Source: Dickeya dianthicola NCPPB 453
GTDB taxonomy: Bacteria > Pseudomonadota > Gammaproteobacteria > Enterobacterales > Enterobacteriaceae
Reading direction: 5' to 3'
Assembly: GCF_000365305.1 (NCBI RefSeq)
Contig: NZ_CM001841.1
Span: 1,047,653-1,111,652, forward strand
DNA: 64,000 nucleotides
Below are positions 49,932 through 60,958 of the stretch, piece after piece. Within the stretch, counting starts at the first letter, position 1; each line of letters begins with the position of its first letter. The translations under genes and the position numbers were made by a program. The notes under the pieces are model-generated. The model ran no database searches. It saw only the letters and a program-made list of their open reading frames with translations, and had not been told where the DNA came from.

Positions 49932-50545
49932 TACATCGCCCCCATCAGATAAACAACAGTGAAGACACAAATCCATACCACGTCAAGGAAATGCCAGAAC
50001 AGGCTCAGACACATCAGACGGGTCTTGTTGGTGCTGGTCAGGCCGTATTTTGTTACCTGGATCATCATGATGGCAATCCAGATCAGGCCAGAGGTCACGT
50101 GGATACCGTGGGTACCGACCAGTGCAAAGAACGCGGACAAGAATGCGCTGCGGTCAGGGCCGGCGCCTTCTGCGATCAGGTGATGGAATTCATAGATTTC
50201 CATACCGATGAACACCAGCCCGAACAGGAAGGTCAAACCCAGCCAGGCGTTGACCTGGCTCTTGTTGCCTTTGTTCATGGCAATCATCGCCATGCCGTAG
50301 GTGATACTACTGAACAGCAGGGCGAAAGTTTCCACCAGCACGAACTTCAGATCGAACAATTCCTTGCCGGTCGGGCCGCCAGCAGTGCCGTTCACCAAAA
50401 CGGCGTAGGTCGCGAACAACATCCCGAACAGGATGCAGTCGCTCATCAGGTAGATCCAGAAACCGAAGACTTTATTGCCGCCGGTGTCGTGGTGCCCATG
50501 CTCAGCATGGGCTGTATTGTGATGAGTTAACGTATCAGTGGACAT
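49931..50545 (-). CDS. cyoC: cytochrome bo(3) oxidase subunit III
   Basis: 204 residues with five membrane helices and a His-rich N-terminal tail ([13 protein letters not shown]). [19 protein letters not shown] and [12 protein letters not shown] are the conserved COX3 segments. Its start overlaps the end of cyoB by 11 nt. Confidence 0.96.
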   Translation of the reverse strand: MSTDTLTHHNTAHAEHGHHDTGGNKVFGFWIYLMSDCILFGMLFATYAVLVNGTAGGPTGKELFDLKFVLVETFALLFSSITYGMAMIAMNKGNKSQVNAWLGLTFLFGLVFIGMEIYEFHHLIAEGAGPDRSAFLSAFFALVGTHGIHVTSGLIWIAIMMIQVTKYGLTSTNKTRLMCLSLFWHFLDVVWICVFTVVYLMGAM

Positions 50546-52526
50546 TTTTCACGCCTGCTTTGCTGAGTTTATCGAAGTTTTGATTTTCGATTTGTTCGAC
50601 CTCTTTAACCGGCACATAGTAATCCACGTCCTGATTAAAGCTGTGGACGATCCAGGTCGCAACCATGCCCACAAAACCGATAATTGCCAGCCACCAGATG
50701 TACCAGATCATCGCGAAACCAAATACCAGGCTGAACGCGGAGATGATCACGCCTGCACCGGTGTTCTTCGGCATATGAATTTCTTCATACTGGGCCGGCT
50801 TGCGATAGGCTTCGCCTTTTTCCTTGGTTTCCCAGAATGCATCGCGTCCCTGAATAGGCGGCACGATGGCAAAGTTGTAGAACGGCGGCGGCGAGGATGT
50901 TGCCCATTCCAGCGTGCGGCCATCCCACGGGTCGCCGGTCAGATCGCGGTTCTGGTCGCGGTCGCGGATACTGACGGCAAACTGGATGACCTGGCACAGC
51001 ACGCCCAGCGCAATCAGGCCCGCACCGACGGATGCCACCACCAGCAGCGGGTGGAATTCCGGGTTGATCTGCTGACTCAGGCGACGGGTCATGCCCATGA
51101 AGCCCAGTACGTACAGCGGCATGAAGGCTACGAAAAAGCCGATGATCCAGAACCAGAAGGCGCGTTTGCCCCAGGTTTCATTCAGCTTGAAGCCAAATGC
51201 TTTCGGGAACCAGTAGGTGATGCCGGCAAAGCAGCCAAACACCACGCCGCCGATGATCACGTTATGGAAGTGAGCGATCAGGAACAGACTGTTATGCAGT
51301 ACAAAGTTGGCGCCCGGTACGGCCAGCAGTACCCCGGTCATACCACCGATGGAGAAGGTGATGATGAAGCCGGTGGTCCACAACATGGCGGAATGCGGCT
51401 GAATGCGCCCCTGATACATGGTGAACAGCCAGTTGAAGATTTTAACCCCGGTCGGGATTGAAATAATCATCGTCGCTATACCGAAGAAGGCGTTGACGTT
51501 GGCGCCCGACCCCATAGTGAAGAAGTGGTGCAGCCAGACGATAAACGACAAGACGGTAATAGCGATGGTCGCCCATACCAGCGAGGTATAGCCAAACAGC
51601 CGCTTTTTACAGAAGGTCGCCACCACTTCGGAGTAAATACCGAAGACCGGCAGCACTAGAATGTACACTTCCGGATGGCCCCAGGCCCAAATCAGGTTGA
51701 TGTACATCATCATGTTGCCGCCCATATCATTGGTGAAGAAATGGGTGCCGAGGTAACGGTCCAGCGTCAGCAGGGCGATGGTCACCGTCAGAATCGGGAA
51801 AGCAGCAATAATCAGTATATTGGTACACAACGCCGTCCAGGTGAACACCGGCATTTTCATCAGCGTCATGCCAGGCGCACGCATCTTCATGATGGTAGCG
51901 AAGAAGTTGACGCCCGTCAGCGTAGTACCTACACCGGAAATCTGGAGACTCCAGATCCAGTAGTCTACACCGACGCCGGGACTGTATTCCTTGCCTGACA
52001 AGGGCGGATAGGCTACCCAGCCGGTCTGGGCGAACTCGCCGATGCCCAGCGACAGGTTGATGAGCACCACGCCGGCGACAAATAGCCAGAAGCTGAGTGA
52101 ATTCAGGAAGGGAAAGGCCACATCGCGTGCGCCGATCTGCAGCGGAACCGCCAGGTTCATCAGACCGACCACAAACGGCGTTGCCACGAAGAAAATCATG
52201 ATCACGCCATGAGCGGTGAAGATCTGGTCATAGTGGTGAGGGGGGAGGAAACCCGCTTCACCAGCGGAGGCCAGCACCTGCTGACCACGCATCATGACGG
52301 CATCGGCAAAACCACGCAGCATCATCACCAGACCGACGATAATGTACATGATACCGATTTTCTTGTGGTCCACGGAGGTGAACCATTCGGACCACAGCCA
52401 TTTCCATTTACCCAAATAGGTAACGGCAGCCAGCAGCGCCAATCCACCTACAATGATTGCCGCCACCGTGACCATGATAATCGGCTCATGGTAGGGGATC
52501 GCATCAAGAGTTAATTTTCCGAACAT
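50535..52526 (-). CDS. cyoB: cytochrome bo(3) ubiquinol oxidase subunit I
   Basis: Catalytic subunit that reduces O2 to water with ubiquinol electrons and pumps protons. 663 residues, as in E. coli, with about fifteen helices. Heme and copper ligands are in [19 protein letters not shown] (CuB His cross-linked to Tyr), WLHHFFTMG (two CuB His) and [12 protein letters not shown]. The C terminus ends KAGVKNVH. Confidence 0.98.
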   Translation of the reverse strand: MFGKLTLDAIPYHEPIIMVTVAAIIVGGLALLAAVTYLGKWKWLWSEWFTSVDHKKIGIMYIIVGLVMMLRGFADAVMMRGQQVLASAGEAGFLPPHHYDQIFTAHGVIMIFFVATPFVVGLMNLAVPLQIGARDVAFPFLNSLSFWLFVAGVVLINLSLGIGEFAQTGWVAYPPLSGKEYSPGVGVDYWIWSLQISGVGTTLTGVNFFATIMKMRAPGMTLMKMPVFTWTALCTNILIIAAFPILTVTIALLTLDRYLGTHFFTNDMGGNMMMYINLIWAWGHPEVYILVLPVFGIYSEVVATFCKKRLFGYTSLVWATIAITVLSFIVWLHHFFTMGSGANVNAFFGIATMIISIPTGVKIFNWLFTMYQGRIQPHSAMLWTTGFIITFSIGGMTGVLLAVPGANFVLHNSLFLIAHFHNVIIGGVVFGCFAGITYWFPKAFGFKLNETWGKRAFWFWIIGFFVAFMPLYVLGFMGMTRRLSQQINPEFHPLLVVASVGAGLIALGVLCQVIQFAVSIRDRDQNRDLTGDPWDGRTLEWATSSPPPFYNFAIVPPIQGRDAFWETKEKGEAYRKPAQYEEIHMPKNTGAGVIISAFSLVFGFAMIWYIWWLAIIGFVGMVATWIVHSFNQDVDYYVPVKEVEQIENQNFDKLSKAGVKNVH

Positions 52527-52545
52527 CGTTTATCCCTCGACTCCT

Positions 52546-53496
52546 TTAATGAGAGGAGTGCTCGCTCATGTTCATGCCCTGGTGATTCTGCATGCCTTCT
52601 GCTTTCTTAGGCCCGCCTTCGGCACCGTGCTGCATGTCCATGTTATTGCCAATGAATTTGGTAATGATCTGGCTGAACAACTCAGGTTGAACCTGAGAGT
52701 AGTACTCCACCGGGTGATACTCGGTTGGTTGCGCCAGTTTGTTAAAGTCATTCATCGTACTCAGCGTCTTGGATGACTTGCGTACATTCTCAACCCATTG
52801 GTTAAACGCTTGCTGATCCGGGGTCGCGATGGCGGTGAATTTCATGCCGGAGAACCCTTTGCCGCTGTAACCGCCAGAGATGCCGTCGTACTTGCCCGGT
52901 TCGTTGGCGATCAGGTGCAACTGAGTCTGCATGCCGGCCATAGCGTAGATCTGACCACCAAGATGCGGAATAAAGAAGGAGTTCATCACCGTGTCGGACG
53001 TAATCTTGAAGTTGACCGGAACATTGGCCGGAAACGCCAGTTCATTGACCGTGGCGATGCCAAGGTCTGGGTAGATGAACAGCCATTTCCAGTCCAGCGA
53101 CACCACTTCAACATTGATGGGTTTGACATTGGAATCCAGAGGCTTGTAGGGATCAAGCGAATGGGTAGTTTTCCAGGTTATCGTCCCAAGAATGATGATA
53201 ATGATGATAGGAACCGTCCAGACAACGGCTTCGATTTTGTTGGAGTGCGACCAGTTTGGCGTGTACTTCGCTTTTTCGTTGGAAGCTCTGAACTTCCAGG
53301 CGAAGGCAATCGTCATAATGATCACCGGGATAACAACGATCAGCATCAAACCGAGTGCTGTCAGTATCAACGAACGTTGCTCTAACCCGACTTGTCCTTT
53401 GGGGTTCATCAATGCCATATCACAACCACTGAGAAGCAGTGTGGTTGCAATTAAAGACAACATCCCAAAAATTTTATTGTATTTCCTGAGTCTCAT
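52546..53496 (-). CDS. cyoA: cytochrome bo(3) oxidase subunit II (lipoprotein)
   Basis: 316-residue lipoprotein subunit: the signal ends in the lipobox LLSGC (Cys25), two membrane helices follow, then a periplasmic cupredoxin-like domain lacking the CuA ligands, as in other quinol oxidases. First gene of cyoABCDE. The C-terminal tail is Met/His-rich (MNMSEHSSH at the end), a local feature of unclear meaning. Confidence 0.97.
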   Translation of the reverse strand: MRLRKYNKIFGMLSLIATTLLLSGCDMALMNPKGQVGLEQRSLILTALGLMLIVVIPVIIMTIAFAWKFRASNEKAKYTPNWSHSNKIEAVVWTVPIIIIIILGTITWKTTHSLDPYKPLDSNVKPINVEVVSLDWKWLFIYPDLGIATVNELAFPANVPVNFKITSDTVMNSFFIPHLGGQIYAMAGMQTQLHLIANEPGKYDGISGGYSGKGFSGMKFTAIATPDQQAFNQWVENVRKSSKTLSTMNDFNKLAQPTEYHPVEYYSQVQPELFSQIITKFIGNNMDMQHGAEGGPKKAEGMQNHQGMNMSEHSSH

Positions 53497-53929
53497 CTAG
53501 CGACCTCAATTACAAGGGCTCTATTGTCATTTCACGCGAGCGGGCATTTTACGGGAAGGTTACCGCACTGTAAACATGATTAAAGAGATGTCAGCCTGTC
53601 GTTTACAGTTTTTGCCTAACCCGTCACATCTGAGATACATTTCTAAAAATTACTTTTAAAAACAGTGGGTAAAAAGACCACAAAAAAAGTATGTATCGCT
53701 TTTCAGGAATTACAACTATTTCTGAATACTATTTTGGTTCGGTGTTAATATTTCGTTTCTGCAACGTTGCGGGAAATAACATGGTCAGGCGGAATTATTA
53801 AGAATAATGAAATACATGTTTCTGACTCGCTGATGTCTGAGAAGAAAATTAATTTAATAAAGTAATAATAGATAATGAAGGTACGTTTTTTAACGATAGC
53901 CCGCATGTATTGATACACAACTGCCTGAT
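53497..53929. other. intergenic region upstream of cyoA
   Basis: 433 AT-rich bases between the cyoA start and the ampG stop (both genes leftward). It must carry the cyo promoter; ArcA and FNR sites are expected from E. coli but I cannot place them with confidence. A small hairpin CTGCCT/AGGCAG (53921-53939) overlaps the ampG stop codon. No gene is seen; an open frame across 53745-54254 is not conserved. Confidence 0.5.
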
Positions 53930-55399
53930 TTATAGGCAGCGTGAAGACAAATAATCCAGCGTGCCGCCAAGTAGCATCGCCAGTACCGCCAGTATAGCAC
54001 CGGCGGTCATCAGCATGTTTTCCGCGCCGGTGTTCCCCAGCCAGCCAAGACCCAGCATTCCCCAGGCCAGCAGCCCGCCGGCAAACAGCACGCAGCCGAT
54101 AAAAAACAGGCGGGAAGCCAGTGTATAAAAGTGTGGATAGGCGTTGCGACGAGTGAAATCGCCTCCCGATGGCGCCTGTTCCAGCGATGGGCGGCAAATT
54201 CTCAACAGGAGCAGCCCCGGGATGGCGATGATGATCGAAAACAGGTAAAACCATGCCCAGCCATACAGTTCGACAAACCAGCCGGCAATCGGGCCGACGT
54301 AAACCCGCCCGACTGCCGACAGAGCGGACAGCAGAGCGAACTGGGTCGCGGAAAACGATTTGTTACAAAGCGTCATCAATAGCGCGACAAAGGCTGCGGT
54401 TCCCATGCCGCCGCACAGGTTTTCCAGAAACACCGCCGATGCCATGATAGCTAACTGCTTGTCCGTAACGGCCAGCAGCCAGTAACCTGCATTCGACACC
54501 GCTTGCAGCAGGCCGAACAGCATCAACGATCTGAACAGCGTCCAGTGTTGCATCAACACTCCGCCGAACAGCGCGCCGATAATCGTGGCAAACAGGCCCA
54601 GCGTCTTGTTGACCAACCCTACTTCGCCTGGATTGAAACCAACTCCCCGGATCAGAAAGGTGGTGCTGAGGCTGGCGGCGAACGCGTCCCCCAGTTTGTA
54701 CAGCACAATCAACATCAGAATCAGCCAGGCATTATTGCGGCTGAAAAAATCTTTCAGCGGTGCGAAGACCGCCTGTTCAAGAGATCGCGGAGCGGGTTCG
54801 CTGACGGCAGGTTCCGGCGACAGCCAGGTCGCCAGCGTACACAGCAACAAAAGACCCGCCATCAGCCAGTAAGTGGCGTGCCAGCCGAGAAAACGATCGG
54901 CAATCCACAACGCTAAACCGCCGGAAACCAGCATGGCCAGCCGATAGCCCAGAACGGAAATGGCCGCGCCGCTGCCGCGTTCCTCGGGCAGCAACAAATC
55001 GGTTTTGTACGCATCAAACACGATATCCTGCGACGCGGAACAGAACGCAATGATCACAGCCAGCACCGCCAGCCACCATAAATGATGGGTGGGGGTCAGC
55101 GTGCCGATAAAGACTATCGCCGCGACCAGCGATAGCTGCGTCACTAGCAGCCAGCCGCGTCGGCGCCCCATAAATGGCGGCGTGTAGCGGTCCATCAACG
55201 GTGACCACAGGAATTTGAAGACATAGGCTTGCCCCACCAGCGAAAAGAACCCGATGGTTTTCAGATCTACGTTTTCCACCGTCATCCACGCCTGCAACGT
55301 ACCGGAGGTCAGCGCCAGCGGTAAACCCGAGGCAAAACCCAGAATCAGAAGAATGACACTGTTACGTTCACGGAAAAGCGAGAGAAGACGGCTGAGCAT
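53930..55399 (-). CDS. ampG: muropeptide permease AmpG
   Basis: Inner-membrane MFS carrier importing GlcNAc-anhydroMurNAc muropeptides for cell-wall recycling; it supplies the inducer of AmpC-type beta-lactamase systems. 489 residues (491 in E. coli): LILGFASGLPLALTSGTLQAW, FLWSPLMDRYTPPFMGRRRGW, ASQDIVFDAYKTD and CNKSFSATQFALLSALSAVG are conserved. AAGGA precedes ATG 55399. It follows yajG by 57 bp. Confidence 0.97.
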   Translation of the reverse strand: MLSRLLSLFRERNSVILLILGFASGLPLALTSGTLQAWMTVENVDLKTIGFFSLVGQAYVFKFLWSPLMDRYTPPFMGRRRGWLLVTQLSLVAAIVFIGTLTPTHHLWWLAVLAVIIAFCSASQDIVFDAYKTDLLLPEERGSGAAISVLGYRLAMLVSGGLALWIADRFLGWHATYWLMAGLLLLCTLATWLSPEPAVSEPAPRSLEQAVFAPLKDFFSRNNAWLILMLIVLYKLGDAFAASLSTTFLIRGVGFNPGEVGLVNKTLGLFATIIGALFGGVLMQHWTLFRSLMLFGLLQAVSNAGYWLLAVTDKQLAIMASAVFLENLCGGMGTAAFVALLMTLCNKSFSATQFALLSALSAVGRVYVGPIAGWFVELYGWAWFYLFSIIIAIPGLLLLRICRPSLEQAPSGGDFTRRNAYPHFYTLASRLFFIGCVLFAGGLLAWGMLGLGWLGNTGAENMLMTAGAILAVLAMLLGGTLDYLSSRCL

Positions 55400-55413
55400 A
55401 CGAGGTCCTTTTT

Positions 55414-55436
55414 CCCTTGCCCTGACAAGGCAAGGG
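55414..55436 (-). other. stem-loop between yajG and ampG, next to the ampG ribosome-binding site
   Basis: CCCTTGCC (55414-55421) and GGCAAGGG (55429-55436) form a perfect 8-bp stem over a 7-nt loop. On the minus strand it is followed by AAAAAGGACC, the ampG Shine-Dalgarno, and by no T run. It is more likely a leader structure than a terminator. Confidence 0.5.
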
Positions 55437-55456
55437 AGGTGAGGTGGAATAAACTG

Positions 55457-56035
55457 TTACCGGGAGTTGGTCTTAATGAACGTACTGATGCTGGTGTCCT
55501 GAGCCATATCGCTGATGACATCACTCAGCACCTGATTGACCGATTCGGTAATCTTGCCGTTGGTGGCGGTAAGCGCACCCTGTACATTATAGCTGGCGCG
55601 GTAGTTCTTGATCTGTTTATTGCCGTTGGCGGCCTGCGCGGTGATGGAGATATCCGCGCGGGTGGTAATGTTGTAGCGCAGATTGCCTTCGGTGACATCC
55701 GCGTACAGGGTGTTAACCACCACCTGCAGCGCTACCGGACCACCGGTGCCGATCATGTAACCGCGAGCCGACATTTGTTTCTCCAGCACTTCCTGCAGCA
55801 GGAAACGCAGGTCGCGCGACGGTGTCAGCGTTACCAACTGGCTGTCACGATTGACCCGCGCCAGCGACTGGTCGGCACGCTGGTCGGCGCCGTTGATGCT
55901 GATGGTCACGCCCATTAACGTCGGATCCTGCGAGGGCAGGGCAATTTTCGGGGTGACATCCAGCGTGTTGCTTTTACTGGCGCATCCTGCCAGCACAAGT
56001 GCGGCGAACAGCGGGAAAATGAATTTTTTTAACAT
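55457..56035 (-). CDS. yajG: YajG lipoprotein
   Basis: Lipoprotein of 192 residues and unknown function. From ATG 56035 the signal MLKKFIFPLFAALVLAGC has lipobox LAGC (Cys18). SQDPTLMGVTISINGADQR, SRDLRFLLQEVLEKQM and a C-terminal helical part are conserved. It precedes ampG as in E. coli, probably in one operon. Confidence 0.93.
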   Translation of the reverse strand: MLKKFIFPLFAALVLAGCASKSNTLDVTPKIALPSQDPTLMGVTISINGADQRADQSLARVNRDSQLVTLTPSRDLRFLLQEVLEKQMSARGYMIGTGGPVALQVVVNTLYADVTEGNLRYNITTRADISITAQAANGNKQIKNYRASYNVQGALTATNGKITESVNQVLSDVISDMAQDTSISTFIKTNSR

Positions 56036-56359
56036 GCGTCTTTTCTCGTCATGAAACGGTGGTGGGCTGATAAACATAGTCCGGTATCATATCATCGTCT
56101 TGGACAAGGGAAAGAGCAGAAAGTGGCCAGTATCCTGCTGAGCCGCATTCCTTTTTTCCATCGTACTCAGCGTGGATGAGTTGAAACCGGATGATGGCAT
56201 ACCAGAATGGCAAATCCGTTTGTCTGCGCGTATCCGGATAATCAATTATTTCCATTAATAATCAAAAAATGACTAAAATTGAAGTGGATAAGCGTGCAGT
56301 CAGTGATAAAAACCGTTTTATCGACATAATGTTCACTGATGTCGGGAAAAGGCAACCCT
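56036..56359. other. divergent yajG-bolA promoter region
   Basis: 324 bp without a gene between leftward yajG and rightward bolA. AT-rich from about 56220. E. coli bolA has a growth-phase (gearbox) promoter; I could not identify its counterpart by eye. Confidence 0.5.
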
Positions 56360-56674
56360 ATGATTCGTGAAACAATAGAAGCCAAGTTGCGTTCGGCGTT
56401 AGAGCCGCAACATATTGAAGTTATTGATGAAAGTTATCGCCATGACGTGCCTGCCGGCTCTGAAAGCCATTTCAAGGTAGTACTTGTCAGTGCGTGTTTT
56501 ACCGGCGAGCGGGTAATTGGCCGCCATCGCGCGATTTACCGCGTACTGGCGGACGAACTGGCAGGAGCGGTGCATGCGCTGGCGCTGCATACCTATACGC
56601 CGAAAGAGTGGCAGGACCTGCAGATGGCGGTGCCTGCATCTCCACCTTGCGGCGGCGCGGGATTGCAGCGTTGA
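56360..56674 (+). CDS. bolA: BolA family regulator
   Basis: Stationary-phase and stress morphology regulator; it binds DNA and pairs with monothiol glutaredoxin around an iron-sulfur cluster. 104 residues: [24 protein letters not shown] has the conserved His, [21 protein letters not shown] is the helix-turn-helix-like part, [14 protein letters not shown] has the C-terminal His, and the end is [12 protein letters not shown] at 56360 gives [14 protein letters not shown]. Confidence 0.96.
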   Translation: MIRETIEAKLRSALEPQHIEVIDESYRHDVPAGSESHFKVVLVSACFTGERVIGRHRAIYRVLADELAGAVHALALHTYTPKEWQDLQMAVPASPPCGGAGLQR

Positions 56675-56732
56675 ATGGCCAGATCCGCCCGGCGATGAAT
56701 CGGCGGTAACGCGGACGACCCATCTGCAAATG

Positions 56733-56789
56733 GTTTGCGGATGAAAAGTGCGTTTGCAGATAAAAAATGGGTTTACCGATGAAAAGTGT
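56733..56789. repeat. tandem repeat, three 19-bp units
   Basis: GTTTGCGGATGAAAAGTGC (56733), GTTTGCAGATAAAAAATGG (56752) and GTTTACCGATGAAAAGTGT (56771) are contiguous. They lie in the 349-bp gap 56675-57023 between bolA and tig, upstream of the tig promoter region. I see no gene in that gap. Confidence 0.88.
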
Positions 56790-57023
56790 GAAAGCCCTCT
56801 GCCAATAGTCAGGTTACTCTCCTCGACTCGGTCTATTGATGCCGCTATAATGCTGCGTCTTATTTTCCGGAATGTATTCGGGACGCTTCTGACTATAAGG
56901 AACTGGTCCGGTAAAGTGGCCGTCCTGGTTCTGTGAGACTGTGATCAGCAAGGTCGCCCCAGGGCGCTTTATGAAAACGGCCTCTGAGGTTGACCGAGCA
57001 CTGTGATTTTTTGAGGTAACAAG

Positions 57024-58328
57024 ATGCAAGTTTCAGTTGAAACCACTCAAGGCCTTGGGCGCCGCGTAACGATTACTGTTGCTGCTGACAGCATTGAGAA
57101 TGCCGTTAAGAGCGAACTGGTCAATGTGGCTAAAAAAGTTCGTGTCGATGGTTTCCGCAAAGGCAAAGTGCCGGCGAAAATTGTTGAGCAGCGTTACGGC
57201 GCATCCGTCCGTCAGGACGTGCTGGGCGATCTGATGCAGCATCACTTCGTTGATGCCATCATCAAAGAAAAAATCAACCCGGCTGGCGCGCCGAACTATG
57301 TTCCGGGCGAGTACCAGATTGGTGGTGATTTTATCTACTCCGTAGAGTTTGAAGTTTATCCGGAAGTCGAGCTGAAAGGTCTGGACACTATCGAGGTTGA
57401 AAAACCGCTGGTGGACGTTTCTGAAACCGACGTCGACGGCATGCTGGATACCCTGCGTAAACAGCAGGCAACCTGGAAAGAAACCGATCGCGCCGCGACT
57501 GCCGAAGACCGCGTTACCATCGATTTCACCGGTTCTGTCGGCGGTGAAGAATTCGAAGGCGGCAAAGCCTCCGATTTCGTTCTGGCTATGGGCCAGGGCC
57601 GTATGATCCCGGGCTTCGAAGACGGTATCGTTGGCCATAAAGTGGGCGACGAGTTCACCCTCGAGGTGAAATTCCCGGAAGATTACCACGCTGAAAACCT
57701 GAAAGGTCAGGACGCTAAATTCGCCATCGTGTTGAAGAAAGTGGAAGAGCGTGAACTGCCGGAACTGACTGCCGATTTCATCAAACGCTTTGGCGTTGAA
57801 GACGGTTCCCTGGATGGCCTGCGCGCCGAAGTCCGTAAAAATATGGAACGCGAGCTGAAAGGCGCGATCCGCAATCGCGTGAAATCTCAGGTTATCGACG
57901 GCCTGGTCAAGGCCAACGACATTGATGTGCCGGCCGCACTGATCGACAGCGAAGTCGACGAACTGCGCCGTCAGGCTGCTCAGCGTTTCGGCGGCAATGA
58001 GAAACAGGCTCTGGAACTGCCGCGTGAACTGTTCGAAGAGCAGGCTAAACGCCGCGTTGTTGTTGGCCTGCTGCTGGGCGAAGTGATCGCTTCCAACGAG
58101 CTGAAAGCCGATGAAGATCGCGTCAATGTGCTGATCGATGAAATCGCCTCTGCGTATGAAGATCCGCAGGAAGTGGTTGAGTACTACAAGAAAAACAAAG
58201 AAATGATGAACAACATGCATAATGTTGCCCTGGAAGAACAGGCGATTGAAGCGTTGTTGTCCAAGGCTAAAGTGGTAGAAAAAGCAGTTAGCTTCAACGA
58301 GCTGATGAATCAGACAACTGCCGCCTAA
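57024..58328 (+). CDS. tig: trigger factor
   Basis: Ribosome-bound chaperone and prolyl isomerase that meets nascent chains. 434 residues: ribosome-docking motif GFRKGKVP (about residues 43-50), a FKBP domain about 150-245 ([35 protein letters not shown]), and helical C-terminal arms. ATG at 57024 follows TGAGGTAACA. A strong terminator follows at 58359. Confidence 0.98.
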   Translation: MQVSVETTQGLGRRVTITVAADSIENAVKSELVNVAKKVRVDGFRKGKVPAKIVEQRYGASVRQDVLGDLMQHHFVDAIIKEKINPAGAPNYVPGEYQIGGDFIYSVEFEVYPEVELKGLDTIEVEKPLVDVSETDVDGMLDTLRKQQATWKETDRAATAEDRVTIDFTGSVGGEEFEGGKASDFVLAMGQGRMIPGFEDGIVGHKVGDEFTLEVKFPEDYHAENLKGQDAKFAIVLKKVEERELPELTADFIKRFGVEDGSLDGLRAEVRKNMERELKGAIRNRVKSQVIDGLVKANDIDVPAALIDSEVDELRRQAAQRFGGNEKQALELPRELFEEQAKRRVVVGLLLGEVIASNELKADEDRVNVLIDEIASAYEDPQEVVEYYKKNKEMMNNMHNVALEEQAIEALLSKAKVVEKAVSFNELMNQTTAA

Positions 58329-58358
58329 TCACGATTCTTCACTTTACATCGTTTCTTC

Positions 58359-58390
58359 AAAAGCCCGCGGCTTGCGCTGCGGGCTTTTTT
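58359..58390 (+). terminator. rho-independent terminator after tig
   Basis: AAAAGCCCGC (58359-58368), loop of 10 nt, GCGGGC (58379-58384), then six T (to 58390). Canonical. Confidence 0.92.
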
Positions 58391-58437
58391 CTTCCTGGAT
58401 GCGACAGACTGAACGGCCAGCCGGCAGGTCCTGCCAA

Positions 58438-58467
58438 ATCTGCACTATGATTATCTGCACTATGATT
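58438..58467. repeat. tandem repeat, 15 bp x 2
   Basis: ATCTGCACTATGATT occurs twice head-to-tail (58438-58452 and 58453-58467). Three GATTAAT words follow to about 58500. It lies between the tig terminator and the clpP promoter. Confidence 0.88.
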
Positions 58468-58566
58468 AATAGCGATTAATCTATTGATGGCTGATTAATC
58501 AAGGCGCAATCAAACCCGCTTTCAGCGCAGGATATCGCTTTAACCAAAATGAATCACTGGTGTAAG

Positions 58567-58595
58567 CTTGAAAAAGGACGCATCGGCCCCCAACT
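58567..58595 (+). promoter_or_regulatory. sigma-32 heat-shock promoter of clpPX
   Basis: CTTGAAA (58567-58573), 14-bp spacer, CCCCAACT (58588-58595) fits the heat-shock consensus CTTGAAA-N(13-15)-CCCCATNT. It is about 150 bp upstream of clpP, which is sigma-32-controlled in E. coli. Confidence 0.75.
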
Positions 58596-58747
58596 GGTTA
58601 ATACCGCGTAGATTGCATCGTCAGGGAAACTCGCCCGATTCTGGCGACGAAGAGATGGCTAACTGCGTGTCTGAGCATGGTCATCACTTTCCATCTCAAG
58701 TAGAATCAGGCGGTATGCGCCAAATGCATTTTATCTAGGAGACGTTA

Positions 58748-59371
58748 ATGTCATACAGTGGCGAACAAGAAAAACGGGCCCCTCACATGGCTTTGGTGCC
58801 GATGGTGGTTGAGCAGACTTCGCGTGGGGAGCGTTCTTATGATATCTATTCCCGACTCCTGAAGGAGCGTGTGATCTTTCTGACCGGTCAGGTCGAGGAT
58901 TACATGGCTAATCTGATTGTGGCGCAGATGCTGTTTCTGGAAGCCGAGAATCCTGAAAAAGATATCTACCTGTACATTAACTCTCCAGGGGGCGTGATCA
59001 CCGCCGGCATGTCGATTTACGACACCATGCAATTTATCAAGCCGGATGTCAGCACCATTTGTATGGGGCAGGCAGCGTCAATGGGGGCTTTCCTGCTGAC
59101 GGCGGGTACCAAGGGTAAGCGCTTCTGCCTGCCGAATTCCCGGGTGATGATCCATCAGCCGCTGGGCGGATTCCAGGGACAGGCGACGGATATCGAGATT
59201 CACGCCAAAGAGATCCTCAAAGTGAAGGCTCGGATGAACGAGTTGATGGCCAAACATACTGGTCAGCCTCTTGAAGCGATAGAAAGGGACACGGAGCGTG
59301 ACCGTTTCCTCTCTGCTGCCGAGGCAGTAGACTATGGGTTAGTGGATTCTGTACTTACCCATCGTGAATAA
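58748..59371 (+). CDS. clpP: ATP-dependent Clp protease proteolytic subunit
   Basis: Serine protease that forms double heptameric rings capped by ClpX or ClpA. 207 residues with a short propeptide. Catalytic Ser111 ([10 protein letters not shown]) and His136 (VMIHQPLGG) are at E. coli positions, with Asp in [10 protein letters not shown] near 185 completing the triad region. ATG at 58748 follows TAGGAG. clpX starts 127 bp after the stop. Confidence 0.98.
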   Translation: MSYSGEQEKRAPHMALVPMVVEQTSRGERSYDIYSRLLKERVIFLTGQVEDYMANLIVAQMLFLEAENPEKDIYLYINSPGGVITAGMSIYDTMQFIKPDVSTICMGQAASMGAFLLTAGTKGKRFCLPNSRVMIHQPLGGFQGQATDIEIHAKEILKVKARMNELMAKHTGQPLEAIERDTERDRFLSAAEAVDYGLVDSVLTHRE

Positions 59372-59497
59372 CGCCAAGGATGCGAAATAGCCAGATGACG
59401 CGGGTTGCCGGCCATGATGGTACAGGCTGGCGTTTGCTGTGGCGCGATTGCTATGTGGTTAGCCTGCGGGCAAGAGACTAGAGAAGAGGTTTGACTC

Positions 59498-60772
59498 ATG
59501 ACAGATAAGCGCAAAGACGGTTCAGGAAAACTGCTGTACTGTTCTTTCTGCGGCAAAAGCCAGCACGAGGTCCGTAAGTTGATTGCCGGGCCGTCAGTGT
59601 ATATCTGCGATGAATGTGTTGACTTGTGTAACGACATTATTCGCGAAGAAATTAAAGAAGTAGCGCCACACCGTGAGCGCAGTGCTTTACCGACGCCGCA
59701 CGAAATCCGTCGCCATCTGGACGATTATGTCATCGGTCAGGAGCAGGCGAAGAAGGTGCTGGCGGTTGCTGTCTACAATCACTACAAACGTCTGCGTAAT
59801 AGCGATGGCAATAGCAGTGTCGAACTGGGCAAAAGCAACATTCTACTGATCGGTCCGACCGGTAGCGGGAAAACATTGCTGGCAGAAACGCTGGCCCGTT
59901 TTCTGGATGTGCCTTTCACTATGGCTGACGCCACCACGTTGACCGAAGCCGGTTACGTAGGCGAGGACGTTGAAAACATTATCCAGAAGCTGCTGCAGAA
60001 GTGTGACTACGATGTGCAGAAAGCGCAGCGCGGCATTGTCTACATTGATGAAATCGACAAGATTTCTCGCAAATCCGACAATCCGTCCATCACTCGCGAT
60101 GTCTCGGGTGAAGGGGTGCAGCAGGCGTTGCTGAAGCTGATTGAAGGCACGATCGCCGCTGTCCCGCCGCAGGGGGGGCGTAAGCACCCGCAGCAGGAGT
60201 TTTTGCAGGTGGATACCTCAAAAATCCTGTTTATCTGCGGCGGCGCATTCGCCGGGCTGGACAAGGTTATTGAACAGCGTACCGATACCGGTCGCGGTAT
60301 CGGTTTCAACGCCACGGTGAAGGGCTTGTCCCAGAAGGCGACGGAGGGTGAACTGCTGAGCCAGGTGGAGCCGGGCGATTTGATCAAGTTTGGTCTTATC
60401 CCCGAGTTTATCGGGCGCTTGCCGGTGGTGGCGACGCTGAAAGAGTTGGATGAGGAAGCGTTGATCCAGATCCTGCGCGAGCCGAAGAACGCGCTGACCA
60501 AACAGTATCAGGCGCTTTTCAAACTGGAAGGCGCGGAGCTGGAATTCCGTGATGAAGCGCTGACCGCCATTGCGAAAAAAGCGATGGCGCGTAAGACCGG
60601 CGCTCGTGGTTTGCGCTCCATCGTAGAAGCGGCGTTGTTGGAAACCATGTACGACCTGCCTTCGCTGGAAAACGTGGATAAAGTGGTGATCGACGACTCT
60701 GTCATTTCGGGGCAAACCGAGCCGCTGCTGATTTACGGCAAGCCTGAAACACAGCAGGCTTCTGGCGAATAA
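59498..60772 (+). CDS. clpX: Clp protease ATP-binding subunit ClpX
   Basis: AAA+ unfoldase feeding ssrA-tagged and other substrates to ClpP. 424 residues: zinc-binding domain Cys15, Cys18, Cys37, Cys40; Walker [16 protein letters not shown], the pore loop in [11 protein letters not shown], Walker B YIDEIDKI, sensor and RKHPQQEF regions, and the ClpP-docking IGF loop (GIGFNATV). A terminator follows at 60799. Confidence 0.98.
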   Translation: MTDKRKDGSGKLLYCSFCGKSQHEVRKLIAGPSVYICDECVDLCNDIIREEIKEVAPHRERSALPTPHEIRRHLDDYVIGQEQAKKVLAVAVYNHYKRLRNSDGNSSVELGKSNILLIGPTGSGKTLLAETLARFLDVPFTMADATTLTEAGYVGEDVENIIQKLLQKCDYDVQKAQRGIVYIDEIDKISRKSDNPSITRDVSGEGVQQALLKLIEGTIAAVPPQGGRKHPQQEFLQVDTSKILFICGGAFAGLDKVIEQRTDTGRGIGFNATVKGLSQKATEGELLSQVEPGDLIKFGLIPEFIGRLPVVATLKELDEEALIQILREPKNALTKQYQALFKLEGAELEFRDEALTAIAKKAMARKTGARGLRSIVEAALLETMYDLPSLENVDKVVIDDSVISGQTEPLLIYGKPETQQASGE

Positions 60773-60798
60773 TTAGCCTAAAAACAACGGTAAACGAT

Positions 60799-60830
60799 AA
60801 AATGGGGGGTTTTAGCCTCCCATTTTTTTT
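60799..60830 (+). terminator. rho-independent terminator after clpX
   Basis: AAAATGGGGGG (60799-60809), loop TTTTAG, CCTCCCATTTT (60816-60826) with one G-T pair, then T to 60830. Separates clpPX from the lon promoter. Confidence 0.9.
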
Positions 60831-60843
60831 ACACACGTTCAGT

Positions 60844-60873
60844 CGTTGAATGTGAGATATTTATCCCCATATA
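60844..60873 (+). promoter_or_regulatory. sigma-32 heat-shock promoter of lon
   Basis: CGTTGAAT (60844-60851), 13-bp spacer, CCCCATATA (60865-60873). The core resembles the E. coli lon heat-shock promoter as I recall it (GTTGAATGTG ... CCCCATATAC). The lon start codon is about 87 bp further on. Confidence 0.8.
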
Positions 60874-60958
60874 CTCGATTACCTATAGGCGAAACCCGTG
60901 ATGCCCGCGTTTCACGGATTCCCTTAACCTGGCGGAAACGAAACTAAGAGAGAGCTCT

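Noticed and set aside
53745-54254. A 169-codon minus-strand frame spanning the ampG 3' end
   Set aside because: It overlaps ampG out of frame and extends into AT-rich non-coding DNA; no domain is seen.
57033-58220. A 395-codon minus-strand frame opposite tig
   Set aside because: Phe/His/Gln-rich complement of the trigger factor coding strand, with no ribosome-binding site or family resemblance.
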